Assembly: GCF_011044255.1 (NCBI RefSeq)
Contig: NZ_CP049107.1
Coordinates: forward strand, 62,001 to 126,000
DNA: 64,000 nt
DNA from: Rhizorhabdus phycosphaerae
GTDB taxonomy: Bacteria > Pseudomonadota > Alphaproteobacteria > Sphingomonadales > Sphingomonadaceae
Reading direction: 5' to 3'
In this document: positions 17,094 through 25,664 of the stretch, piece after piece
How positions within the stretch are numbered: the first letter of the stretch is position 1
How the letters are laid out: each line of letters starts with the position of its first letter
Made by a program: the position numbers and the translations under genes
The notes under the pieces: generated by a model
Told to the model about the DNA's origin: nothing
The model's input: the letters and a program-made list of their open reading frames with translations, nothing else
Database searches by the model: none

Positions 17094-17441
17094 TCAGCCC
17101 TCGACCCGGTCGAGCAGGTCGGCGGCGTCGATGTGCAGGCGCCGCATCGTGCGGACGACGCGCGGCCATTCGTCGCGCAGGAAGGCGGTCCGCGCTTCCT
17201 CACGCAGGCGGGCTGTCGCGCCCTCGGCGACGAACATGCCGACACCACGCTTGACCGTCACGAAGCCCTCGTCCTGAAAGCCCTGATAGGCCTTGGCCGC
17301 CGTCAGCGGATTGGCGCCATGCTGCGCAGCAAAGACCCGGACCGACGGAAGGGCGTCGCCATCGCCATAAGTCCCGTCGAGTATGGACTCGGCGATGATG
17401 TCGCGGAGGCGGAGATAGACGGGACGGTCCTGGCTGCTCAT
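17094..17441 (-). CDS. Small GntR-family regulator (YtrA subfamily)
   Basis: A 115-residue transcription regulator. A winged helix-turn-helix occupies residues 5-75 (PVYLRLRDIIAESILDG, ALPSVRVFAAQHGANPLTAAKAYQGFQDEG, VKRGVGMFV). Only a short helical tail follows, as in the YtrA subfamily, which usually controls ABC transporters encoded with it; none is adjacent here. The start at 17441 is preferred because the DNA-binding domain begins there. A perfect inverted repeat lies just upstream and suggests self-regulation. The nitroreductase gene is 42 bases upstream on the same strand. Confidence 0.85.
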   Translation of the reverse strand: MSSQDRPVYLRLRDIIAESILDGTYGDGDALPSVRVFAAQHGANPLTAAKAYQGFQDEGFVTVKRGVGMFVAEGATARLREEARTAFLRDEWPRVVRTMRRLHIDAADLLDRVEG

Positions 17442-17450
17442 AGCGTCACA

Positions 17451-17464
17451 CTGTGCTAACACAG
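17451..17464. promoter_or_regulatory. Inverted repeat CTGTG-CTAA-CACAG upstream of the GntR gene
   Basis: Two perfect 5-base arms around CTAA, 10 to 23 bases before the GntR start codon and between it and the nitroreductase stop. Position and symmetry suit an autoregulatory operator. The assignment rests on position only. Confidence 0.5.
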
Positions 17465-17483
17465 CATGGCGCGTCAATGGCAA

Positions 17484-18065
17484 TCAGCCTTTCCACGTCG
17501 AAACGACAGCTTCATAGGCCGGGCGAGGACGCTCTTCCAGATCGCGCGACGGGGTGCCGAGGAAGAGGAAACCTGCGATCCGGTCGCCTGCGCGGCCTCC
17601 CAGGCTTTGCAGCACCTGTGCGCTGTAGGCAGGCCAGCCGGTGAGCCAGCTGCCGACGAACCCGGCTGCGTGGGTGGCCGCCAGCAGGTTCATGCAGACC
17701 GCGCCGGCCGACAGTTCCTGCTCCCACAAAGGAATCTTGCTGCTCTCCACCGGGGTCGAAAGGACCGCAACCAGCGTCGGCGCCTGGCGCGCGAACTGCT
17801 CCATCGCTTCGAGTTCGAGGCGTCCCGCGCCGGGCTTGTCGGCGAGATAGGCAGACTTGAGCATGTCGGCGAAAGCCTCGCGGCGATCGGACTCGACGAT
17901 CACGAAACGCCAGGGCGCCAGCTTGCCGTGGTCCGGTACGCGCATCGCGGCGCTCAAAATGGCGGAAAGCTGGGCCTCGTCAGGGCCGGGCGCCACCATG
18001 TCGCGGGGCTTGCCCGAGCGGCGCGTGGCGAGGAGAGCGGCGGGCGAAGACAGGTCGTTGAACAT
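17484..18065 (-). CDS. FMN-dependent nitroreductase family protein
   Basis: A 193-residue flavin oxidoreductase that reduces nitro groups, quinones or flavins with NAD(P)H. The N-terminal RRSGKPRDM is the FMN-binding opening. The core contains MRVPDHGKLAPWRFVIVE and SAGAVCMNLLAATHAAGFVGSWLTG, and the C-terminal FLFLGTPS closes the fold. Length matches the minimal YdjA-like group. The natural substrate cannot be read. It probably forms a transcription unit with the downstream GntR regulator. Confidence 0.88.
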   Translation of the reverse strand: MFNDLSSPAALLATRRSGKPRDMVAPGPDEAQLSAILSAAMRVPDHGKLAPWRFVIVESDRREAFADMLKSAYLADKPGAGRLELEAMEQFARQAPTLVAVLSTPVESSKIPLWEQELSAGAVCMNLLAATHAAGFVGSWLTGWPAYSAQVLQSLGGRAGDRIAGFLFLGTPSRDLEERPRPAYEAVVSTWKG

Positions 18066-18209
18066 GGTGCGCGGTCTATCAGCTGGTGTCGATTGCAACA
18101 ATCGGCTTCACAGGGCGGGATTCGCCGCTACTGTTGACATCCATGAAGGCCGCGCAGCGCTGGACGGCCTGATCGCCCGGCGGCGAGCGAAAAGCTTGTC
18201 GCATCAGGC

Positions 18210-18254
18210 GCCTGTCCGATCCGTCGACGACGGAGCGGGACGGGTGCGACAGGC
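18210..18254. promoter_or_regulatory. Nested palindrome upstream of the peptide-transport operon
   Basis: The perfect 13-base palindrome CCGTCGACGACGG (18221-18233) is nested inside GTCC (18214-18217)/GGAC (18237-18240) and GCCTGTC (18210-18216)/GACAGGC (18248-18254). A consensus -35 hexamer TTGACA lies upstream at 18134-18139 without a convincing -10. It lies in the 273-base gap before the transporter gene and may be an operator or a leader-RNA hairpin. Confidence 0.4.
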
Positions 18255-18338
18255 AAGGGGCCTGTGGCGAGAGGGAGAGTGAAGCGCCGTGCGCCGATAA
18301 CGCAAGGCTCCCCGAGGGCCGAAAACAGAAAGCACTTC

Positions 18339-20120
18339 ATGGTCAATCCCGACGCAGACGCGACGACCGAGCCGGCCTCGCGACAGGTGAGCCGCTCGGA
18401 CGGCGACACCTGGTTCGGCCACCCCAGACAGCTGGCGCGGCTCTTCTCCACCGAGGCGATGGAACGCTTCGGCTTCTATGGCATGCGGGCGCTGTTGACG
18501 CTCTATCTGGCGCAGCATTTCCTGTTCAACGACCAGACCACCAACGGCCTCTACGGCGGCTTCACGGCGCTGGTCTATCTGACGCCGCTCGTCGGCGGCC
18601 TGCTAGCGGATCGCTATCTCGGCTCGAAGAAGTCGGTGAAGTTCGGCGCGATCCTGATGTCGATCGGCTATCTGACGCTGTGCTTCGGCGGTCCGACGGC
18701 CAAGCCCTATGCGATGATCGACAACGCCCGCTACGAGGTGGTGATCGACGACGCCAAGCAGCAGTTCGTCGTCGACGGCAATCGCCAGCTGGCGATCAAG
18801 GGCCGCGAGGACGGCAGCGTCGACCTCGTCGCCCCCGATGGCAGCGTCGCACGCACGGTGGCGAAGGGCGGCTTCAAGGCCGACGCCGATCGCGACAATT
18901 TCTACACGATGCTGATGCTGGTCGCGCTGACCATGGTCACCGTCGGCAACGGCTTCTTCAAGCCCAACATCTCGACGATCGTCGGCGCGCTCTACGAACA
19001 GGGCGACCGGCGCCGCGATGCGGGCTTCACGATCTTCTACATGGGGATCAATCTCGGCTCGCTTTTCTCACAGATCCTGTGCCCCTTCCTCGCGGTGGCG
19101 CTGGGCTGGTGGGCAGGCTTCGGTCTGGCCGCGATCGGCATGATGATCAGCTGGGCGCTCATCCAGTTCGCCGGCGACAAGCTCGACGGCTATGGCGATC
19201 CGCCACCGGGGCAGGACAAGGACCGCTCGCTGCTGATCTATATCGGCGCGATCGCGGCTGTCCCGGTCGGCTGGTTCCTGTTCGTCAACCTGATGAACAG
19301 CACCGCGACGCCCGCCGGCAGCGGCATCGTCGGCTATCTTCTTGGCCTGCCCATCATGGGCAAGGTGCTGTTCGCCTCCTTCCTCGCCTCGGTCGTCCTG
19401 ATCCCGCTCTGGGCGCTCAAGGTCGGCAACAAGGTCGAGTTTCAGATGATGGTCGCGGCGATCGTGCTGATCGTCTTCAACGTCGTCTTCTGGACGCTGT
19501 TCGAGCAGGCGGGGTCTTCGCTGACGCTCTTCGCCGACCGCAACACCGACCTCTCGATCTTCGGTCTCTTCACCATGACCGCAGGGCAGACGCAGTTCTT
19601 CAACGCCTTCTTCATCGTCGTGCTGGCGCCGCTGACGTCGATCCTGTGGGGCGCGCTCGGCCGGCGCGGCATAGAGCCGTCGATCCCGGTCAAGTTCGCC
19701 ATCGCGCTGGCGGGCGTGGGCTTGGGCTTCCTCGCCCTGGTTTGGGGCACGGCCTATGCCGGACCCGACTTCAAGGTGTCGGTCTGGTGGCTGGCGCTGC
19801 TCTACCTGATCCACTCGATGGCCGAGCTGTGCATCTCGCCGGTCGGACTGTCGATGATCACCAAGCTGTCGATCGCGCGCGTCGTCGGTCTCATGATGGG
19901 CCTGTGGTTCCTGTCGATCAGCTGCGCGCAATATGTCGCCGGCATGGTCGCGCAGGTCGCCAGCGTGGAAACGGTGGGCGGTCAGGTGACCAACCTCAAG
20001 GTCAGCCTCGACACCTATGCCGGTGTCTTCCAGACCATCGGCCTCGTTTCGATCGGCATCGGCGTGGTGCTGTTCCTTCTCTCTCCGGTCATCAAGAAGT
20101 GGATGCACGGTGTCCAATAA
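18339..20120 (+). CDS. POT/PTR-family proton-dependent oligopeptide transporter
   Basis: A 593-residue inner-membrane transporter importing di- and tripeptides with protons. The first helix region has the PTR signature FSTEAMERFGFYGMRALLTLY (ExxERF-type), with LVYLTPLVGGLLADRYLG next and FYMGINLGSLFSQI further on. About twelve to fourteen helices are seen. Unusually, a soluble, charged insert of about 50 residues (near 120-185, from NARYEVVIDDAKQQFVVD to FKADADRD) separates two helices. The next gene's GTG overlaps its end, so transporter and lipoprotein amidohydrolase are translationally coupled. Confidence 0.92.
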   Translation: MVNPDADATTEPASRQVSRSDGDTWFGHPRQLARLFSTEAMERFGFYGMRALLTLYLAQHFLFNDQTTNGLYGGFTALVYLTPLVGGLLADRYLGSKKSVKFGAILMSIGYLTLCFGGPTAKPYAMIDNARYEVVIDDAKQQFVVDGNRQLAIKGREDGSVDLVAPDGSVARTVAKGGFKADADRDNFYTMLMLVALTMVTVGNGFFKPNISTIVGALYEQGDRRRDAGFTIFYMGINLGSLFSQILCPFLAVALGWWAGFGLAAIGMMISWALIQFAGDKLDGYGDPPPGQDKDRSLLIYIGAIAAVPVGWFLFVNLMNSTATPAGSGIVGYLLGLPIMGKVLFASFLASVVLIPLWALKVGNKVEFQMMVAAIVLIVFNVVFWTLFEQAGSSLTLFADRNTDLSIFGLFTMTAGQTQFFNAFFIVVLAPLTSILWGALGRRGIEPSIPVKFAIALAGVGLGFLALVWGTAYAGPDFKVSVWWLALLYLIHSMAELCISPVGLSMITKLSIARVVGLMMGLWFLSISCAQYVAGMVAQVASVETVGGQVTNLKVSLDTYAGVFQTIGLVSIGIGVVLFLLSPVIKKWMHGVQ

Positions 20121-21525
20121 GTTCCTCTACGGCGCCGCTATGGCGCTGGTGCTGACCGCCTGTTCGGGCGGTGCCGCACCCAAGTCCGCGTCTTCGGACG
20201 CGCCTCCTCCCGGCAAGGGCAAGGCGTTCGATCACGATCCCTTCCCGTCGACCTACAAGCCCTACCCGGGCGTGCCGACCGCGATCGTCCATGCGACCGT
20301 CTATGACGGCGAGGGCGGCCGCATTGAGAATGGCACGGTCCTGCTCGCCGACGGCAAGGTCGTCGGCGTGGGCGGCGCCGATCTCGCCATCCCAGCGGGC
20401 GCGAAGCTGATCGAGGGCAAGGGCAAGTGGGTCACCCCCGGCATCATCGACGTGCACAGCCATCTCGGCGACTATCCGTCGCCGGGCGTGGAGGCGCATT
20501 CCGACGGTAATGAGGCGACCGCGCCGGTCACCGCGCAGGTCTGGGCCGAGCATAGCGTCTGGCCGCAGGATCCGGGCTTCAGCCGCGCGCTGGCCAATGG
20601 CGGCGTGACGACGCTGCAGATCCTCCCGGGGTCGGCGAACCTGTTTGGCGGCCGCTCGGTCACGCTCAAAAATGTCTATGCGCGCACCGTGCAGGGAATG
20701 AAGTTCCCCGGCGCGCCCTATGGCCTGAAGATGGCCTGCGGCGAGAATCCCAAGCGCGTCTATGGCGGCAAGGGACGCGAGCCCTCGACCCGCATGGGCA
20801 ATGTCGCGGTCGATCGCCAGACCTGGATCAAGGCGACCGAATATAAGCGGAAGTGGGACAAATATGAGGAGAAGGGCGGCGAGCCGCCGTCTCGCGACGT
20901 GGCGATGGATACGCTGCGCGGCGTCCTCGATGGCGAGATCCTCGTCCATAACCACTGCTACCGTGCCGACGAGATGGGCATCGTCCTCGATATGGCGAAG
21001 GAGTTCGGTTACAAGGTGACCGCCTTCCACCACGCCGTCGAAGCCTACAAGATCGCCGACCTTCTCAAGGCGAACGGCACCTGCGCCGCGGTCTGGGCCA
21101 ACTGGTATGGCTTCAAGATGGAAAGCTATGACGGCATCCCGGAGAATCTCTCGATCCTGCACAATGCCGGTGCCTGCGTGATGATCCACTCGGACGACCA
21201 GAATGGCATCCAGCGGCTCAACCAGGAGGTCGCCAAGGCGCTCGCCTCGGGCCGTCGCGCCGGTTTCCAGATCAGCGACGAGCAGGCCTGGACATGGCTG
21301 GCCATCGCGCCCGCCAAGGCGCTGGGCATCGCTGACAAGACGGGCAGCCTGAAGCCCGGCAAGATGGGCGATGTCGTGCTGTGGAACGGCAATCCGCTCA
21401 GCGTCTACACGCGGCCGGAGAAGGTCTGGGTCGACGGGGCGATGCTGTACGACGCCTATGATCCGAAGCTCCGTCCGGTGAGCGACTTCGAGCTGGGCCA
21501 GCCCGGCGAGGGAGATGTGAAATGA
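20110..21525 (+). CDS. Lipoprotein amidohydrolase, metal-binding
   Basis: A 471-residue amidohydrolase-superfamily protein, probably a periplasmic lipoprotein hydrolysing a peptide-derived substrate. The start is GTG 20110, overlapping the transporter gene by 11 bases. It gives a lipoprotein signal with lipobox LTAC and acceptor C18. A small beta domain precedes the TIM barrel. Metal ligands are visible as DVHSH (H116, H118), VHNHCYRADEM, FHHAVEAYK and the aspartate in MIHSDDQNG, followed by NPAKALGI-like IAPAKALGIADKTGSLKPGKMGDVVLW. The fold is closest to imidazolonepropionase-like and Xaa-dipeptidase-like amidohydrolases. The exact substrate is not readable. Confidence 0.88.
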   Translation: MSNKFLYGAAMALVLTACSGGAAPKSASSDAPPPGKGKAFDHDPFPSTYKPYPGVPTAIVHATVYDGEGGRIENGTVLLADGKVVGVGGADLAIPAGAKLIEGKGKWVTPGIIDVHSHLGDYPSPGVEAHSDGNEATAPVTAQVWAEHSVWPQDPGFSRALANGGVTTLQILPGSANLFGGRSVTLKNVYARTVQGMKFPGAPYGLKMACGENPKRVYGGKGREPSTRMGNVAVDRQTWIKATEYKRKWDKYEEKGGEPPSRDVAMDTLRGVLDGEILVHNHCYRADEMGIVLDMAKEFGYKVTAFHHAVEAYKIADLLKANGTCAAVWANWYGFKMESYDGIPENLSILHNAGACVMIHSDDQNGIQRLNQEVAKALASGRRAGFQISDEQAWTWLAIAPAKALGIADKTGSLKPGKMGDVVLWNGNPLSVYTRPEKVWVDGAMLYDAYDPKLRPVSDFELGQPGEGDVK

Positions 21526-22835
21526 CGAGGGCTTCCCTGCTTCGCGGCCTCGGTGGCGCGCTCTGCGCTGCTCTGTCCTTCTCCTCACTCCCGGCGCTGG
21601 CCGAGACGATCGCCATCACCGGCGGCACCGTCGCCATTGGTGACGGCTCGCAGCCGATCGAGAACGGCACCGTCGTCATCGCCAATGGCCGCATTGTCGC
21701 GGCGGGCGCAGGCGTGGCCGTCCCGGCGGGTGCCACGGTAATCGACGCCCAGGGCAAATGGGTGTCGCCCGGCATCGTCGCGGGCGTCAGCACGCTCGGG
21801 GTGATGGAGGGCTATGGCATGTCCGAGGTCAACGACCTCAGCGCCGACAAGTCGCCTTTCTCGGCTGCGCTCGATATCTCGACCGCAGTCAATCCCAATG
21901 GCCAGCGCATCGGAACCGAGCGGTCGGCCGGGATCACGCGCGCCTTCGTCATCCCCTCGACCGGCAATACGATGTTCGCGGGGCAGGGCGCTGTGATCGA
22001 CCTCGGCACCGATCCCGATCCGGTCACGCGCCCGCGCGCTTTCCAATATGTCGAGATGGGCGAGGATGGCATGCATGCCGCAGGCGGCAGTCGCCCGGCG
22101 GCCTATGCGCTGCTCAAGGCGGCACTCGGGGCCGCGGCGAATCCGTCCAGCGCCGACTTCGCCAGCAAGGATGCGCTGATCACGCGGCAGGATGCCGAAG
22201 CGCTGGTGCCGGTGCTGCGCGGTACCCAGCCACTGCTCGTCCATGTCGAGCGCGCCTCGGACATCCGCTCGGTGCTCGCGCTGAAGAAGCAATATCCTGC
22301 GCTGAGGCTGGTGCTGGTCGGCGCGACCGAGGGATGGATGGTCGCGAGCGAGATCGCGGCCGCCCGGGTGCCCGTCATCGCGGCGGCGCTGATCGACCTG
22401 CCCGAAAAGTTCGAGTCGATCGCCTCGACCCAGTCCAATGTCGGGCGGCTCGCCAAGGCGGGCGTCACCGTGGCGATCTCCAACGCGGACATATCGGAAG
22501 GGCCGTATGAGTCGTTCCTGCCCCAATATGCGGGCAATCTCGTTGCGCTGACCAGGATGCCCGGCGCGCAGGGGCTCGACTGGGGCGCGGCACTCGCCTC
22601 GATCACGTCAAAGCCGGCAGCGGCGATCGGCATGGACGGAGAGATCGGCTCGCTTCGCGCCGGCCGTCGGGCCGACGTGGTCGTCTGGAGCGGCGACCCG
22701 CTCGAACTGGCCTCACATCCCACGGCGATCTTCATCGACGGTGTGGCCCAACCTACGGTTAGCCGCCAGACCCGGCTGCGCGATCGCTATCTCGATCCGG
22801 TCGAGAAGGCGCTGCCCAAGGCCTATGAGCGCTGA
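21522..22835 (+). CDS. Secreted amidohydrolase paralogue lacking metal ligands
   Basis: A 437-residue exported protein overlapping the previous gene by 4 bases (ATGA). A signal peptide ends near LPALAE. The amidohydrolase framework is retained: GGTVAIGDGSQPIENGTVVIANGRIVAAG at the start and IGMDGEIGSLRAGRRADVVVWSGDPLE at the end. The metal-binding HxH is replaced by V89-S90-T91 (SPGIVAGVSTLG), the barrel HH by VGATEGWM, and HSDD by SNADIS. It therefore looks catalytically inactive in the classical sense and may act as a partner subunit of the upstream enzyme. Coupled translation supports a 1:1 complex, but that is inference. Confidence 0.85.
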   Translation: MTRASLLRGLGGALCAALSFSSLPALAETIAITGGTVAIGDGSQPIENGTVVIANGRIVAAGAGVAVPAGATVIDAQGKWVSPGIVAGVSTLGVMEGYGMSEVNDLSADKSPFSAALDISTAVNPNGQRIGTERSAGITRAFVIPSTGNTMFAGQGAVIDLGTDPDPVTRPRAFQYVEMGEDGMHAAGGSRPAAYALLKAALGAAANPSSADFASKDALITRQDAEALVPVLRGTQPLLVHVERASDIRSVLALKKQYPALRLVLVGATEGWMVASEIAAARVPVIAAALIDLPEKFESIASTQSNVGRLAKAGVTVAISNADISEGPYESFLPQYAGNLVALTRMPGAQGLDWGAALASITSKPAAAIGMDGEIGSLRAGRRADVVVWSGDPLELASHPTAIFIDGVAQPTVSRQTRLRDRYLDPVEKALPKAYER

Positions 22836-22869
22836 GGCACGGCGATAGGCGTTGCGGACAAGGGAAAGG

Positions 22870-22893
22870 CGGTCATGGCCTGTGCCATGGCCG
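22870..22893 (+). terminator. Hairpin after the peptide-use operon
   Basis: GGTCATGGC and GCCATGGCC form a near-perfect 9-bp stem (one mismatch) around CTGT, 35 bases after the stop of the second amidohydrolase. The sequence after it is C/T-rich rather than a clean T-run, so termination is possible but unproven. Confidence 0.35.
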
Positions 22894-22973
22894 TCCTCCC
22901 GTCTCCGTGCGGGGACTTGAGACGCTGCCGGAATCGGCGCATCTAGCGGCGGCTTGGACTTGGGGGGTGTTGC

Positions 22974-24311
22974 ATGGTGCGTAGATATTTCGGGACCGAC
23001 GGCATTCGCGGGCGGACCAATGAGAGCCCGATGACCGCCGAAATCGCCATGCGTGTTGGGCAGGCGGCAGGCGCGCACTTCGTCCGGGGCGAGCATCGGC
23101 ATCGCGTCGTCATCGGCAAGGATACGCGCCTGTCGGGTTATATGATGGAATCAGCGCTGGTCGCCGGTTTCACGAGCGTCGGGATGGACGTCGTGCTGCT
23201 CGGCCCGATGCCGACGCCGGCGGTAGCGATGCTCACCCGGTCGATGCGCGCCGACCTGGGCGTCATGATATCCGCAAGCCACAATATGTTCGCCGACAAT
23301 GGCATCAAGCTGTTCGGCCCCGACGGCTACAAGCTGTCCGACGCCGACGAGATCGCGATCGAGGGGCTGCTCGATGCGCCGGTCAAGCTCGCCGCGCCGG
23401 GCGAGATCGGCCGGGCACGCCGCGTCGAGGACGCGCGCGGCCGCTATGTCCATGCGGTGAAGTCCAGCTTTCCGGAGCATCTTCGCCTCGAAGGGCTGCG
23501 GATCGTCGTCGATTGCGCCAATGGCGCCGCCTATGAGGTCGCCCCGCTCGCTTTGTGGGAATTGGGCGCTGACGTGATCTCGATGGGGGTCAGCCCCAAT
23601 GGCACCAACATCAACGACAAATGCGGCTCGACCGATACGAAGGCGTTGCAGGACAAGGTGGCCGAGACGCGCGCCGACCTGGGCATCGCGCTCGACGGTG
23701 ACGCCGACCGGCTCATCGTCGTCGACAATCTCGGACGGGTCGTCGACGGCGACCAGCTGATGGCGCTGATCGCCAGCGGCGCGCATCGGCGCGGCCAGCT
23801 GCGTGGCGGCGGGCTCGTATCGACGGTCATGTCAAACCTCGGACTGGAGCGCTTCCTGCAGGGGCAGGGGCTGTCGCTGCATCGGACCAAGGTCGGCGAC
23901 CGCTATGTCGTCGAGGCGATGCGCGCCGAGGGCTTCAACGTCGGCGGCGAGCAGTCGGGTCATATCATCATGTCCGACCATGCGACCACCGGCGACGGGC
24001 TCGTAGCCGCGTTGCAGGTGCTGGCCGAATTGGTCGAGAGCGGCAAGCCGGCGAGCGACCTGCTCCACCTGTTCGATCCGCTGCCGCAGCTGCTCAAGAA
24101 TGTCCGCTTCGTCGGAGGCGAGCCGCTCAAGGACGAGAAGGTCCAGGCGGCGATCGCCGATGCCGAGGCAAAGCTGGAGGGCAGCGGACGGCTCGTCATC
24201 CGCAAGTCGGGCACCGAGCCGCTGATCCGCGTGATGGCCGAAGGCGAAGACAGCAAGCTGGTCGAGGCGATGGTCGATCAGATCTGCGACGCGGTTCGCA
24301 AGGCCGCCTGA
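22974..24311 (+). CDS. glmM: Phosphoglucosamine mutase GlmM
   Basis: A 445-residue enzyme converting glucosamine-6-phosphate to glucosamine-1-phosphate on the way to UDP-N-acetylglucosamine for peptidoglycan and lipopolysaccharide. It opens with [14 protein letters not shown]. The phosphoserine is S102 in MISASHN, matching the E. coli position. The magnesium loop is DGDADRL, the sugar-specificity loop is GGEQSGHI, and the phosphate-binding loop near the end is [12 protein letters not shown]. All four family motifs are intact. thiD follows after 5 bases. Confidence 0.97.
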   Translation: MVRRYFGTDGIRGRTNESPMTAEIAMRVGQAAGAHFVRGEHRHRVVIGKDTRLSGYMMESALVAGFTSVGMDVVLLGPMPTPAVAMLTRSMRADLGVMISASHNMFADNGIKLFGPDGYKLSDADEIAIEGLLDAPVKLAAPGEIGRARRVEDARGRYVHAVKSSFPEHLRLEGLRIVVDCANGAAYEVAPLALWELGADVISMGVSPNGTNINDKCGSTDTKALQDKVAETRADLGIALDGDADRLIVVDNLGRVVDGDQLMALIASGAHRRGQLRGGGLVSTVMSNLGLERFLQGQGLSLHRTKVGDRYVVEAMRAEGFNVGGEQSGHIIMSDHATTGDGLVAALQVLAELVESGKPASDLLHLFDPLPQLLKNVRFVGGEPLKDEKVQAAIADAEAKLEGSGRLVIRKSGTEPLIRVMAEGEDSKLVEAMVDQICDAVRKAA

Positions 24312-24316
24312 TCGAC

Positions 24317-25120
24317 ATGGCGGTCGCCCGCATCCTGATCGTCGCCGGATCCGATTCCGGCGGCGGCGCCGGCATTCAGGCCGACATCAAGACGGTCACC
24401 CTGCTGGGTGGCCATGCGATGACGGCGATCACCGCGATCACCGCGCAGAACACGCTGGGCGTGACCGACGTCCATCCGGTTCCTGCCGGCAGCGTGATCG
24501 CGCAGATCGATGCGGTGGCGTTCGACATCGGCATCGACGCGGTCAAGATCGGCATGATCGGATCGCCCGATACCGCGGCGCGCGTCGCCGAGCGTCTCAG
24601 CCGACCGGACCTCGCCGCCGTGCCGGTCGTCTTCGATCCCGTCATGATCGCCACCAGCGGCAGCCGTCTGGCCAGCGCTGAGACGATCGCGGTGTTCGGA
24701 GACCTCATGCGGCGGGCGACGCTCTCGACCCCCAATCTGGACGAACTGGGCGCGCTCGCGGGTCTGACTTTGTCGGACGAGGCATCGGTCGCTACGGCTG
24801 CAACCGGATTAATCGAGCGTCTGGGCTGCGGGGCGATTCTGGCGACGGGTGCGGAGACAGGTCCGGGCGAACTCACCGATCTGCTGTTCGATGGTGCGGG
24901 GCCGGATGCCATCCACCGGTGGAGCGCGAACCGTATCGACACGATCCACGACCACGGCACCGGCTGTACGCTGGCCAGCGCCGTGGCCACCGGGCTCGGA
25001 CAGGGACTTGCCCTTGATGCCGCGATCGAGCGCGCGCGTCGCTTCGTGCGGACGGCGCTGGAACATGCGCCGGGCCTTGGCAGCGGCCATGGCCCCATGG
25101 GGCATCGCGCGCTGGCCTGA
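24317..25120 (+). CDS. thiD: Hydroxymethylpyrimidine/phosphomethylpyrimidine kinase ThiD
   Basis: A 267-residue ribokinase-fold enzyme phosphorylating HMP twice in thiamine synthesis. It opens with ILIVAGSDSGGGAGIQADIKT, which is diagnostic of ThiD. VKIGMIGS, VVFDPVMIATSG and the anion-hole motif DHGTGCTLASAVA with its catalytic aspartate follow. No thiE is fused and no other thiamine gene is adjacent. It is transcribed with glmM and is convergent with nsrR. Confidence 0.96.
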   Translation: MAVARILIVAGSDSGGGAGIQADIKTVTLLGGHAMTAITAITAQNTLGVTDVHPVPAGSVIAQIDAVAFDIGIDAVKIGMIGSPDTAARVAERLSRPDLAAVPVVFDPVMIATSGSRLASAETIAVFGDLMRRATLSTPNLDELGALAGLTLSDEASVATAATGLIERLGCGAILATGAETGPGELTDLLFDGAGPDAIHRWSANRIDTIHDHGTGCTLASAVATGLGQGLALDAAIERARRFVRTALEHAPGLGSGHGPMGHRALA

Positions 25121-25135
25121 GCCGGCTTTGTGGCG

Positions 25136-25570
25136 TCAGGCCTCGACGAGGGGCTCCAGCGAGAGCAGCCGCGCCAGATCGCCGCGCCGGCTCGCGACAT
25201 CGGCGATCGTGTAGCGGTCCAGCACCGCCATGAACGCGCCAAAGGCCTCCCCCAGCACGCCCGACAAGCCGCAGGCGGGGGCTATCCTGCACGAGGCGCA
25301 GTCGACCAGCGGCAGGTCTTTCTCGCCATGCCGAACCACCTCGCCGATGCGGATTTCGGTAGCCGGCCGGGCCAGCGCAAGCCCGCCGCCACGACCCCGC
25401 GTCGCGCGGACCAGTCCCGCGCGAGCGAGCATGTTGACCACCTTCATCAGGTGATTCTCGGAAATCGCATAAGCGCGCGCGATCTCGGCGATCGAGCAGA
25501 GCCGGTCGTCATGCGTCGCGAGGTGGATCAGCGTCCGGAGGGCATAATCGGTGTGGAGCGAGAGGCGCAT
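25136..25570 (-). CDS. nsrR: Rrf2-family nitric-oxide-sensing repressor NsrR
   Basis: A 144-residue Rrf2 regulator. The N-terminal winged helix is MRLSLHTDYALRTLIHLA then ISENHLMKVVNMLARAGLVRATRGRGGGL, close to NsrR rather than IscR. Three cysteines in CASCRIAPAC (C91, C94, C100) are placed to bind an Fe-S cluster, which NO destroys, relieving repression. The divergent globin gene and the two palindromes between them make NO-responsive control of both genes likely. A neighbouring globin is a classical NsrR target. Confidence 0.92.
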   Translation of the reverse strand: MRLSLHTDYALRTLIHLATHDDRLCSIAEIARAYAISENHLMKVVNMLARAGLVRATRGRGGGLALARPATEIRIGEVVRHGEKDLPLVDCASCRIAPACGLSGVLGEAFGAFMAVLDRYTIADVASRRGDLARLLSLEPLVEA

Positions 25571-25590
25571 GCCTCTCCTTACCGGCTGTT

Positions 25591-25615
25591 AAAGATAGAT
25601 TCAAATTGCATCTTT
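25591..25615. promoter_or_regulatory. NsrR-like operator 1, AAAGAT-N13-ATCTTT
   Basis: Perfect 6-base arms, with the right half TTGCATCTTT matching the AAGATGCA half-site known from E. coli NsrR. It lies 21 bases before the nsrR start and includes TTGCAT (25606-25611), a possible -35 for the globin gene. Confidence 0.6.
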
Positions 25616-25629
25616 ATCGCCTGCGGTAT

Positions 25630-25650
25630 AGATGCATCGCTATTGCATCT
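25630..25650. promoter_or_regulatory. NsrR-like operator 2, AGATGCA-N7-TGCATCT
   Basis: Perfect 7-base inverted arms, overlapping a possible -10 (TATAGA, 25627-25632) and ending 14 bases before the globin ATG. Its right half repeats that of operator 1 exactly (ATTGCATCTTTA at 25605-25616 and 25642-25653, 37 bases apart). Binding here would block globin transcription. Confidence 0.65.
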
Positions 25651-25664
25651 TTAAAGGGGTAATC

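Noticed and set aside
25114-25142. GGCCTGA/TCAGGCC arms between thiD and nsrR
   Set aside because: The arms are made by the two convergent stop codons and their context, and there is no T-run. It was not called as a terminator.
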